A stretch of DNA of 16,912 nucleotides from an uncultured Clostridia bacterium (GCA_904420155.1 CAJFUH010000166.1:1-16912); one strand, 5' to 3'; numbered from the stretch's first letter, positions 6,866 to 12,878 are shown. The notes: generated by a model not told the origin, from the sequence alone. Made by a program: numbers and translations.

Positions 6866-7811
6866 CTTTTTCACCAACCTTATAAATCCCCTGTATCTTT
6901 CCCGGCGTCCTGCTGGTTTCCAGCAGCGCGATCCGGGAAAAGGCGCCGGTTTGCAACAGACGCTGGGCTTGTTTCCTCCGCCTGAGTTCCTGTAAAGAAC
7001 CCGCATGGATGCTGGCGACCATAGCGACTCCGGCATTGAGCCCTTCTTCAATAGCGGAAATGTCCCCTAAATTTCCCACCTCGTCGCAGATCACCACATC
7101 CGGGGACAGGCAGCGTACCGCTTGCAAAATTCCTTCCCCTTTGGGGTATCCGTTGAGAACATCGCTCAATCCCAGATCGTTGTGGCATATCCCACCACAT
7201 ACGCCTCCCAATTCGCCGCGTTCGTCCACCACCACCACTTTTTTTAGGGAACCGCTCCTTCCTGTGGAGAGCTGTCTCGCCAAGTCCCGCAGGATCGTTG
7301 TCTTGCCGCTGCACGGGGCGCCCGCCAGCAAGAGCCCTTCTACGTCTCCCTGAAGCTTCTGCAACAGCTGGTCGGCCGCCCCGCTGATCTGCCGGGAAAT
7401 CCGGATATTCAAAGAAGAAATATCACGGATCCCCGTCATCTCCCCATTGTGGAATACCGCCGTGCCGCAGATTCCCACCCGGTGCCCCCCTAGGATGGTG
7501 AGGAATCCGTTTTTGATATCGTTTTGATAGCTGTAAACCGAATATCCGCACATGGCTTGAAACGTCTCTTCTAACTGTTCCAAAGAAGCGGTAAGTAAGC
7601 CCTGTCTCATTAGTGAGACAACCGCCCCTTCTTTCGTAATAAAATAAGTTTGGAACGAACCGGAGATCACTACCGGTCGTCCCACCCGCAGGCGGACTTC
7701 CTGGGCGTCCTGTTTGATACGGTCGGGTATTTGAATCAATATTTCCCGAAGGGAAGGGCTCACCTGGGAAATTGCGTGGTTATATCGTTGCTGTGGATCG
7801 CGTTCCATCAT
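6795..7811 (-). CDS. spoIIIAA: Stage III sporulation protein AA (ATPase)
   Basis: A 338-residue cytoplasmic ATPase resembling secretion ATPases, thought to power the SpoIIIA channel. Walker A is GAPCSGKT (164-171); VVVVDERGELGG and DVVICDEVGNLGD carry the acidic Walker B-type and following motifs. The N-terminal domain has the family segments EVRLRVGRP and HRVGICGTAV. The start is the first of two adjacent ATGs (7811/7808), with GGTGAGGA upstream. After the usual family end (GKIQGIYK) the protein continues for about 28 Gly/Asp-rich residues that overlap the spoIIIAB start by 71 nt. First gene of the operon. Sigma-E control is expected from the family, but I could not find a convincing sigma-E promoter upstream. 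Confidence 0.95.
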   Translation of the reverse strand: MMERDPQQRYNHAISQVSPSLREILIQIPDRIKQDAQEVRLRVGRPVVISGSFQTYFITKEGAVVSLMRQGLLTASLEQLEETFQAMCGYSVYSYQNDIKNGFLTILGGHRVGICGTAVFHNGEMTGIRDISSLNIRISRQISGAADQLLQKLQGDVEGLLLAGAPCSGKTTILRDLARQLSTGRSGSLKKVVVVDERGELGGVCGGICHNDLGLSDVLNGYPKGEGILQAVRCLSPDVVICDEVGNLGDISAIEEGLNAGVAMVASIHAGSLQELRRRKQAQRLLQTGAFSRIALLETSRTPGKIQGIYKVGEKDVEADGMSVGDSGGRGGGIFASA

Positions 7812-7924
7812 ACTTGTCCTCACCCCTATAGCAAATGATATGGACAAGGAGCGCCTGTTAGAACCAAACCAGGGAAGAAAAATCTATCCAATATAAAGTC
7901 TTTTTTTGCCTTTTGTTCTTTTTC

Positions 7925-7939
7925 TGCACAACAGGTGCA
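7925..7939. promoter_or_regulatory. Dyad over the -35 of the queL promoter (possible operator)
   Basis: A perfect TGCAC-N5-GTGCA inverted repeat sits in the intergenic region between divergent spoIIIAA and queL and reaches into the probable -35 element at 7935-7940. It could be a repressor site or a chance hairpin; no regulator gene is nearby. Confidence 0.3.
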
Positions 7940-7963
7940 AAATATCATTGGATATGTTATAAT
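7935..7963 (+). promoter_or_regulatory. Probable promoter of the queL-queT operon
   Basis: A perfect -10 TATAAT (7958-7963) stands 17 nt after a weak -35 (GTGCAA, 7935-7940). Transcription from about 7970 would give a leader of about 270 nt before queL. A second possible promoter, TTGGGA-16 nt-TACAAT at 8096-8123, would give a leader of about 110 nt that still contains the preQ1 aptamer. Confidence 0.6.
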
Positions 7964-7969
7964 ATAAAA

Positions 7970-8187
7970 ATCCGTACAAAAATTGGCCTTTTGGTAGAAA
8001 ATAAAAACAGGTTTTATCGCTGGCCGATCCGATGAAAAGCGCCTGTCGATAAGGGATACAGTATTTCATTGGGGGAAAAGAGCGCTGTCCCATCGTTGGG
8101 ATATTGGGTTTCCTATTTACAATAAATGACAGAAAAGCCTTGCAGCAACCGTCAACCAAACGGATGCCAAAAACCAACCCGTTTGAT
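7970..8187 (+). other. Structured 5' leader upstream of the preQ1 aptamer, no gene
   Basis: This stretch holds no credible gene but several stems. One is a long hairpin (ACAGG 8007-8011 with CCTGT 8042-8046, continuing TTTTATCG 8012-8019 with CGAT 8030-8033 and AAAA 8035-8038). Another pairs GGGA/CAG (8053-8061) with CTGTCCC (8085-8091) and competes with TCCCA/TGGGA (8088-8092/8097-8101). A third is a 7-bp stem CAAACGG/CCGTTTG (8157-8163/8179-8185). None is followed by a U-tract. The 8088-8101 alternatives could act as a switch, but this is my folding by eye. Confidence 0.4.
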
Positions 8188-8232
8188 AGAGATGTCCTTG
8201 ATAACCATCTCTCAAAATATAAAAACAAGGAG
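8188..8232 (+). promoter_or_regulatory. preQ1-I riboswitch sequestering the queL Shine-Dalgarno
   Basis: An H-type pseudoknot can be drawn. P1 is AGAGATG (8188-8194) with CATCTCT (8206-8212). The 11-nt loop (8195-8205) contains CCTTG and ends AAC, whose C8205 matches the preQ1-pairing C15 of the Thermoanaerobacter tengcongensis (Tte) aptamer. An A-rich tail (8213-8225) follows. P2 pairs C8196, C8197, T8198, T8199 and G8200 with C8226-AAGG-8230, matching Tte G11-C30 and the AAGG end. The tail is longer than in Tte, consistent with P1 having 7 bp in place of 5. AAGGAG (8227-8232), 9 nt before the queL ATG, is both the P2 strand and the ribosome binding site, so preQ1 binding should block translation. 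Recognised from the known class; not tested by a covariance model. Confidence 0.82.
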
Positions 8233-8241
8233 AAAATACAC

Positions 8242-8943
8242 ATGCAACGTTACAGTGAAATAACGCAAAAGCAAACCAGGGAAATCGTCCTTTTAAAAGG
8301 CAAGCCGTGCGCTTGGGGGCAGTGTTCCTTCTGCGATTACATCGACGACAACGAGACGGACGAATCCCTCTGCAACGCCGTCAATCAAGAGGTGCTGGCA
8401 AAGGTAACCGGAAAATACCATGCGCTGGAAGTGATCAATTCCGGAAGTATTTTTGAATTACCCCGGGACAGTCTGGATACCATCAAGCGTATCCTCCGGG
8501 AAAAAGACATTCGCACCCTGTTTGTGGAAAGCCACTGGAGTTACCGGCACAGATTGCAGGAAATGCGTGATTTCTTTGGAGTACCTATGATTTTCAAATG
8601 CGGCATTGAGACCTTTGACGACCACTTCCGCAATCAGGTACTGCGAAAAGGTATTGTCTTTTCCTCTCCGGAAGAGGTCAGCCGTTATTTTCAATCTATT
8701 TGCCTCATGGTGGGCATCCAGGGGCAAACCCGGGATATGATCGCCCGGGATATTGACATCCTTCTGCGTTATTTCCCCTTTGGCTGTGTCAATATTTACA
8801 ACAACAATTCCACTCCTATCCGCCGGGACGACGAGCTGGTGGACTGGTTTGAGAAGGAATACCGGTTTTTGGAGGACAACCCATGTATAGACGTCCTCTT
8901 TGAAAATACCGACTTTGGCGTGGGAGGTACCTGTGTTGACTAA
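8242..8943 (+). CDS. queL: Radical-SAM protein, probable queuine lyase (QueL-type)
   Basis: A 233-residue small radical-SAM enzyme. It carries the cluster motif KPCAWGQCSFCDY with C23, C28 and C31, a CX4CX2C spacing in place of the classic CX3CX2C. Radical-SAM barrel elements follow: EVINSGSIFELP (SAM-contact region), FVESHW and GIETFDDHFRNQVLRKG. In Clostridioides difficile, QueL converts salvaged queuine to preQ1 and works with the QueT transporter. Here the gene stands directly behind a preQ1-I riboswitch and overlaps a queT gene, which makes QueL the best reading; the assignment rests on context and general sequence resemblance. The ATG at 8242 follows AAGGAG by 9 nt. The frame stays open to 8104, but that part is the structured leader and does not look like protein. 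Confidence 0.78.
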   Translation: MQRYSEITQKQTREIVLLKGKPCAWGQCSFCDYIDDNETDESLCNAVNQEVLAKVTGKYHALEVINSGSIFELPRDSLDTIKRILREKDIRTLFVESHWSYRHRLQEMRDFFGVPMIFKCGIETFDDHFRNQVLRKGIVFSSPEEVSRYFQSICLMVGIQGQTRDMIARDIDILLRYFPFGCVNIYNNNSTPIRRDDELVDWFEKEYRFLEDNPCIDVLFENTDFGVGGTCVD

Positions 8944-9439
8944 TTCTTCCCATATTCAGCGCCTGGCGCGTATTTCTCTGGTGGCCGCCCTATACTTTGT
9001 CTGCACAGTGGCCTTTGCCCCCATCTCGTTCGGGGCCGTCCAGTTTCGTCTATCGGAAATCCTGGTGCTTCTGTGCTTTTATAGAAAAGATTACTGCTAT
9101 TCTCTGGTATTGGGCTGTGCCCTTGCCAATCTATTCAGCCCGTTGGGCATTTATGACGTCATCTTCGGTACATTGGCTACCGCTTTCACAGTGGCCGCGG
9201 TGTCCCATTGCAAACACCTGTTCCTTGCCACCTTATTCCCCACTTTGGGATGCGTCATCGTAGGATTGGAATTACACTTCCTCACGGACGTTCCCTTTCT
9301 GCTGACTACCGGAACCGTCATGTTGGGGGAATTCATCACCGTGACAGGGATCGGCTATCCCTTATTCCGCCTCTTAGAGCGCAACAAGGGATTGATGAAA
9401 ATCCTAGGGATCGACGCACAACATAGGAATATTTCGTAA
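8933..9439 (+). CDS. queT: QueT-family ECF transporter S-component (queuine/preQ1-type substrate)
   Basis: A 168-residue membrane protein with about five or six hydrophobic helices, the size of ECF S-components. Family-typical segments are IQRLARISLVAALYFVCTVAF, ISFGAVQFRLSEILVLLCF (the QFR-SE signature of the QueT family) and LGCALANLFSPLGIYDVIFGTLAT. It would capture a queuosine precursor and import it with the shared EcfA/A'/T module, which is not in this window. GGGAGG at 8922-8927 serves either the GTG at 8933 or the TTG at 8936; I took the GTG. Either start overlaps the end of queL, so the two genes are translationally coupled and both fall under the preQ1 riboswitch. Confidence 0.88.
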   Translation: MLTNSSHIQRLARISLVAALYFVCTVAFAPISFGAVQFRLSEILVLLCFYRKDYCYSLVLGCALANLFSPLGIYDVIFGTLATAFTVAAVSHCKHLFLATLFPTLGCVIVGLELHFLTDVPFLLTTGTVMLGEFITVTGIGYPLFRLLERNKGLMKILGIDAQHRNIS

Positions 9440-9453
9440 AGGATGGGATCCCT

Positions 9454-10053
9454 TTGAATCAACAAAATTTGATTTCACACTCAGAAATCCCGTTAAAAAC
9501 TGCTTTGGTCCTCTTTGGGTCTCCCCATCCAAACGGCTATACGGCTCAACTTCTTCAGGAATTCCTGCAATATCTGGAATCTGATTACCGGACGGTCCTT
9601 GTGGATTCCTATCGGGAACAGGTGGCCCCATGCACTGCCTGTGGGTTCTGCGAGCGGCAGGAGGGATGTTCGCTGCGGGATTTTGACGCTATCCATCAAT
9701 ATCTCTGCACCGCCGATCTCTTGATTGTCGCCTCCCCCATTTATAATCTGAGCTTTCCCGCGCCTTTAAAGGCTATTTTAGATCGGATGCAGCGGTATTT
9801 TTCCGCCCGGTTTTGCCTGCAAAAAAGGCCGCCCATCCCCAAGCGAAAACGGTCTGTCCTGCTGCTGACCAGCGGTTCCGACTGTGAAGAGGGGGCCGCC
9901 ATCATGCGGCGGCAATTGGAAATGATTTACACCGTTATTCACGCTACTCTGGAACAGCAAATCCTGTGGAAAAATACGGATCATCATTCTCCTCTTTCTT
10001 TGCTACAAAAAGAAATCCAGCGAGCCGCGCTGTCCTTTTGTCAAGAAAAATAG
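9454..10053 (+). CDS. Flavodoxin-fold NAD(P)H-dependent oxidoreductase
   Basis: A 199-residue flavodoxin-like (FMN reductase/WrbA-like) protein. The FMN phosphate loop is near LFGSPHPNGYTAQLL (about 22-36). A cysteine motif CTACGFCERQEGC (about 63-75), common in this family of small flavoproteins and iron-sulfur flavoproteins, is followed by DLLIVASPIYNLSFPAPLKAILDR, the second FMN-contacting loop. The start is a TTG with AAAGGATGGGA about 10 nt upstream, 14 nt after the queT stop. It is therefore probably the third gene of the riboswitch-controlled operon. Its substrate is unknown. It might supply electrons to the radical-SAM enzyme or process a pterin- or deazapurine-like compound; both are guesses. 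Confidence 0.8.
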   Translation: MNQQNLISHSEIPLKTALVLFGSPHPNGYTAQLLQEFLQYLESDYRTVLVDSYREQVAPCTACGFCERQEGCSLRDFDAIHQYLCTADLLIVASPIYNLSFPAPLKAILDRMQRYFSARFCLQKRPPIPKRKRSVLLLTSGSDCEEGAAIMRRQLEMIYTVIHATLEQQILWKNTDHHSPLSLLQKEIQRAALSFCQEK

Positions 10054-10059
10054 GGCAGC

Positions 10060-10088
10060 TTGCCTAATATGGTAAAATATGATACACT
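10060..10088 (+). promoter_or_regulatory. Promoter of yebC
   Basis: -35 TTGCCT (10060-10065), 17-nt spacer, -10 TACACT (10083-10088). It lies directly after the flavoprotein stop codon and about 38 nt before the yebC start, suggesting yebC has its own transcription. No convincing terminator separates the two genes. Confidence 0.6.
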
Positions 10089-10125
10089 GGATAACGTAAT
10101 TTAGATCTTTGGGAGGAAATCATAT

Positions 10126-10872
10126 ATGTCAGGTCATTCTAAATGGAGTACCATTAAGCGTAAAAAAGAAAAAACCGACGGACAGCGCGCTAAAATTTTT
10201 ACAAAAATTGGCCGCGAGCTGGCGGTGGCTGTCAGGGAAGGCGGCAGCGCCGACCCAAGCGCTAACTCCAAACTAAAGGATTGCATTGCCAAGGCGAAAG
10301 CCAACAATGTCCCCAATGAAAATATTGAGCGCATCATCAAAAAGGCGGCGGGTGATAACGACGCCAGCAAATATGAAAGCATCACCTATGAAGGGTACGG
10401 CCCCTCCGGTATCGCTGTTATTGTGGAAACCTTAACCGACAACCGCAACCGTACAGCGGGGGATCTCCGCCACTATTTCGATAAATTTGGCGGAAACATG
10501 GGTACTCCCGGCTGCGTTTCTTTTCTATTCTCTCAGAAAGGCGTTATTGTCATCGAAAAAGAGGGATTGGACGAAGACAAGGTCATGGAGGACGCCTTGG
10601 AAGCCGGCGCTTCTGATTTCCAGGCGGATGAAGACGTATTTGAAATCTACACCGAGCCGGACGATTTCAGCGGCGTGCGCGACGATCTGGAAGCGAAAGG
10701 CTATACCTTTGTCTCCGCGGAAGTGGAAATGGTCCCCAGCACCTATACCCAATTGACGGACGAGGATTCCATCACCAAAATGCAGCGTCTGCTGGATATG
10801 CTGGAAGATAACGACGATGTGCAGAACGTGTGGCATAACTGGGATACCCCGGACAGCGACGAGGAAGCGTAA
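10126..10872 (+). CDS. yebC: YebC/PmpR/TACO1-family translation or transcription factor
   Basis: A 248-residue cytoplasmic protein with the diagnostic N-terminus MSGHSKWSTIKRKKEKTDGQRAK. The middle domain has YEGYGPSGIAVIVETLTDNRNRT and a KFGGNMGTPGCVSFLFS segment, and the acidic C-terminal domain ends DDVQNVWHNWD. Full family length. Homologues have been described as DNA-binding regulators and as factors that relieve ribosome stalling at proline-rich stretches; the sequence does not tell which applies here. The ATG at 10126 has GGGAGG 9 nt upstream. Confidence 0.97.
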   Translation: MSGHSKWSTIKRKKEKTDGQRAKIFTKIGRELAVAVREGGSADPSANSKLKDCIAKAKANNVPNENIERIIKKAAGDNDASKYESITYEGYGPSGIAVIVETLTDNRNRTAGDLRHYFDKFGGNMGTPGCVSFLFSQKGVIVIEKEGLDEDKVMEDALEAGASDFQADEDVFEIYTEPDDFSGVRDDLEAKGYTFVSAEVEMVPSTYTQLTDEDSITKMQRLLDMLEDNDDVQNVWHNWDTPDSDEEA

Positions 10873-10928
10873 ATTCCTAAATTTTTCATTTTTTTGCAAA
10901 CCAGCGTTTCCCTTTGTTAATTCCGTGT

Positions 10929-10953
10929 CCCCGTCTAATAATAAAGAACGGGG
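10929..10953 (+). promoter_or_regulatory. Hairpin covering the ribosome binding site of the small acidic gene
   Basis: CCCCGT (10929-10934) can pair with ACGGGG (10948-10953) across a 13-nt A-rich loop. The 3' arm holds the first bases of the GGGGTGAT Shine-Dalgarno region. It may lower or condition translation of the gene starting at 10962; it lacks a T-run and is not a terminator. Confidence 0.35.
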
Positions 10954-10961
10954 TGATGAAT

Positions 10962-11162
10962 ATGTATGGAATGTATGGAGATCATCAATATCCCGGTTTT
11001 GCCTTTGGAAACCTAGGGATATTCGCCCAACGAATGGCGGAATTTGACGATCTCTCTGCCCTACCGGAAGAAGTGCAAGAGGAAATCAACCAGCATGAGG
11101 ATGAATTTCACGACAGCGCTGATATCCGCCGGTTTGCAGAAGATCTGATGCGAAGATCTTAG
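10962..11162 (+). CDS. Small acidic protein of unknown function
   Basis: Not recognised. A 66-residue frame starts MYGMYGDHQYPGFAFGNLG and has a Gly/Tyr/Phe-rich N-terminal third followed by an acidic amphipathic helical part (MAEFDDLSALPEEVQEEINQ). It ends RRFAEDLMRRS. No signal peptide or membrane segment. I chose the ATG at 10962 because GGTGAT (10952-10957) pairs well with the 16S 3' end at suitable spacing; the ATG at 10956 is too close to it. It lies about 90 nt after yebC with no terminator between and is followed by a strong terminator at 11200-11242, so it could be read from the yebC promoter. Confidence 0.65.
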   Translation: MYGMYGDHQYPGFAFGNLGIFAQRMAEFDDLSALPEEVQEEINQHEDEFHDSADIRRFAEDLMRRS

Positions 11163-11199
11163 CCGCAATAAAATAAGCGCGTTAATAAACGCTTAACAG

Positions 11200-11245
11200 A
11201 CAACGAGGTTAGGAGCCTAACATAGGTTCCTAGCCTCGTTGTTTT
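11200..11245 (+). terminator. Strong hairpin terminator after the small acidic gene
   Basis: A 20-bp stem with two G-T pairs (11200-11219 with 11223-11242, core ACAACGAGG/CCTCGTTGT) has a 3-nt loop and is followed by TTTTAATAT. It probably ends the yebC/small-gene transcript. Its arms resemble those of the hairpin at 11629-11678. Confidence 0.85.
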
Positions 11246-11268
11246 AATATGAAAAAGATTGGAGAGAG

Positions 11269-11589
11269 ATGGTCTAATCGGCGACTCCTGTTAGCAAAGG
11301 AACCTATTTACTGTTATTATATAGTGATCACGGCGATTCAGATTCTCCCTATGTGATTGATGGGTATTTGGCAACTGGTTCTATGCCAGATAAGGCTGAT
11401 TTTAATCATATTATGGGGTTAACAAAAGATGAAATCATGGAGTTGGATGCATCTTCCTGTTTCTTTGAAGATTATAGCTACCATCGTTTTTCTGACGGAT
11501 CTGTCCTTGAGATCAAGTATTGTGATAACCAAGTGTCAGAATATTCTTATCTGAATCATCCCAATGTACTAGACTATTTATTGCCATAG
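11269..11589 (+). pseudogene. Broken small gene of unknown family
   Basis: An ATG at 11269, with GGAGAG just upstream, opens the frame but meets TAA at codon 3 (ATG GTC TAA). After that the same frame is open for about 103 codons to the TAG at 11587-11589. The peptide reads like a real protein (TYLLLLYSDHGDSDSPYVID, GYLATGSMPDKADFNHIMG, LTKDEIMELDASSCFFEDYS, then YHRFSDGSVLEIKYCDN). Alternatively an ATG at 11249 reads MKKIGERWSNRRLLLAKE in another frame, and a one-base shift near 11297 would join it to the open frame. A GTG at 11353 could still start a 78-residue fragment. Codon use is more AT-rich than in the neighbours, suggesting acquired DNA. I do not recognise the family. A sequencing error would make it an intact gene of about 105 residues. 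Confidence 0.55.
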
Positions 11590-11628
11590 GACCAGGCGGA
11601 AATAAATTTTAAAAAACGATACATTGCA

Positions 11629-11678
11629 ACAAACAACGGGGTTGGGAACCCCGGAAAGGCCCTAGCTCCGTTGTTTGT
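11629..11678. terminator. Hairpin after the broken gene, related to 11200-11242
   Basis: An 11-bp perfect base (ACAAACAACGG 11629-11639 with CCGTTGTTTGT 11668-11678) continues through GGTTGGG/CCTAGCT with wobble pairs and is followed by a short TT. The outline CAACG-GGTT-GGA-CC ... GG-CCTAGC-CGTTGTTT is shared with the hairpin at 11200-11242, so the two look like copies of one repeat or terminator family flanking the broken gene. Confidence 0.7.
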
Positions 11679-11706
11679 TTACAGATAAGTAATCAGTAGC
11701 AAAATA

Positions 11707-11757
11707 GGGAAGCGTTGCAGACTTTTCATTCTGTAACGCTTCCCTTTCTATTTATTT
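11707..11757. terminator. Bidirectional-looking hairpin terminator
   Basis: A 14-bp stem with one G-T pair (GGGAAGCGTTGCAG 11707-11720 with CTGTAACGCTTCCC 11731-11744) has a 10-nt loop. A T-rich tract (TTTCTATTTATTTTT) follows on the plus strand. It may protect against transcription converging on the asnA operon. Confidence 0.7.
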
Positions 11758-11797
11758 TTCAAGAAACAATAGCCTGTATCTATTTTAGAAATATAAA

Positions 11798-11837
11798 AAG
11801 GAATGGCCTCTTCCTTTTTTCGGAAAAGCCATTCCTT
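11798..11837 (-). terminator. Terminator of the glnA-asnA operon
   Basis: A 10-bp stem (AAGGAATGGC 11798-11807 with GCCATTCCTT 11828-11837) contains an inner TTCC/GGAA stem. Read on the minus strand it starts 13 nt after the asnA stop and is followed by TTTTTATAT, the expected U-tract. Confidence 0.85.
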
Positions 11838-11850
11838 GTTTATTTCTCTT

Positions 11851-12861
11851 TTATAACAAATGAATATGATGCTCCTCACATTGATCCACCATATCCTGCG
11901 GCCAAATGGAGGACTGTACCTCCCCGATATGCGCGCGATGTAAAAACACCATACACAAACGGGACTGTCCGATTCCGCCGCCGATAGTAAGAGGCAGTTC
12001 CCCGGCTAAAAGGGACTTTTGGAAAGGAAGCTGGGCGCGGTCTTCACAACCACTGATTGCCAATTGTTTTTTCAATGCCTCTTCATCCACCCGTATCCCC
12101 ATGGAAGAAAGTTCCACTGCGGTATCCAGTAACGGATAGTCCACCAGAATATCCCCGTTCAGGCTCCAATCGTCGTAATCAGGAGCCCTGCCGTCATGGG
12201 GCTTGCCTGATTTTAACGCCCCGCCGATCTGCATCAGGAATACCGCCCCATATTCCTTGGCGATCTCGCGTTCCCTCTCTTTGGGGGTCAGCTCCGGAAA
12301 ACGGTCCTCTAACTCTGAGGTAGTCACAAAAGTGATGGTTTCCGGCAGGATGGGCTTGATTTGAGGATACCGTTTATAAACATGTTGTTCCGTATCCCTG
12401 ATGACCTGATAGATCTTGGTGACAATCTGTTTTAAAGTTTCCTGGTTGCGGTCTTCCCGCCGGATTACCCGCTCCCAATCCCACTGGTCTACATAAATAG
12501 AATGCAGGTTATCGGTATCCTCATCCCGGCGGATCGCGTTCATATCGGTATACAGCCCTTCCCCTGGGGTAAATTGGTAACGTTTCAGCGCCTGGCGTTT
12601 CCATTTCGCCAAGGAGTGGACAATTTCGCATGCCACATCGCCCTGCTCGCGAATACCGAAAGAAACCGGCCGTTCATATCCATTGAGATTATCATTTAAT
12701 CCGGAAGAAGCCAACACAAAAAGAGGCGCCGACACTCGAATCAGATTCAATGCTTCCGCCAATCGGCGTTCAAAATAATCTTTGACAAATTTGATGGCAA
12801 TTTCCGTTTCCTTGATATCCATACCGGGATCGTAGTGTTGCGGTAAAATCAATTGCTGCAT
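11851..12861 (-). CDS. asnA: Aspartate--ammonia ligase
   Basis: A 336-residue ammonia-dependent asparagine synthetase: aspartate + NH3 + ATP gives asparagine + AMP + PPi. Related in fold to class II aminoacyl-tRNA synthetases. Full length (E. coli AsnA is 330). Family segments are LFVLASSGLNDNLNGYERPV, FTPGEGLYTDMNAIRRDE, SIYVDQWDWE and, near the C-terminus, GGGIGQSRLCMVFLHRAHIGEVQ with the motif-3-like GGGIGQSR. The ATG at 12861 is preceded by AGAGGGTAGGG and lies 17 nt after glnA, so the two are one operon making both amides from free ammonia. Confidence 0.97.
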   Translation of the reverse strand: MQQLILPQHYDPGMDIKETEIAIKFVKDYFERRLAEALNLIRVSAPLFVLASSGLNDNLNGYERPVSFGIREQGDVACEIVHSLAKWKRQALKRYQFTPGEGLYTDMNAIRRDEDTDNLHSIYVDQWDWERVIRREDRNQETLKQIVTKIYQVIRDTEQHVYKRYPQIKPILPETITFVTTSELEDRFPELTPKEREREIAKEYGAVFLMQIGGALKSGKPHDGRAPDYDDWSLNGDILVDYPLLDTAVELSSMGIRVDEEALKKQLAISGCEDRAQLPFQKSLLAGELPLTIGGGIGQSRLCMVFLHRAHIGEVQSSIWPQDMVDQCEEHHIHLL

Positions 12862-12878
12862 GGCTTTTCCCTACCCTC

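Noticed and set aside
7812..7930. Sigma-E promoter for spoIIIAA
   Set aside because: Expected from the family, but no ATA-type -35 with a CATACAAT-like -10 at about 14 nt spacing could be found with confidence.
8018..8165. SAM-I (S-box)-like fragments (CTGGCC..GATGAAA and GCAACCGTC)
   Set aside because: The pieces are in roughly the right order but the kink-turn, P1 closing stem and GGTGCTAATTCC element are missing, and queL/queT are not S-box genes.
8104..8241. In-frame N-terminal extension of the queL reading frame back to 8104
   Set aside because: It runs through the preQ1 aptamer and other stems, has no ribosome binding site, and its translation does not look like part of a radical-SAM protein; AAGGAG points to 8242.
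7884..8243. Minus-strand open frame opposite the queL leader
   Set aside because: Composition follows the leader hairpins; it would be transcribed against the queL promoter and shows no protein family features.
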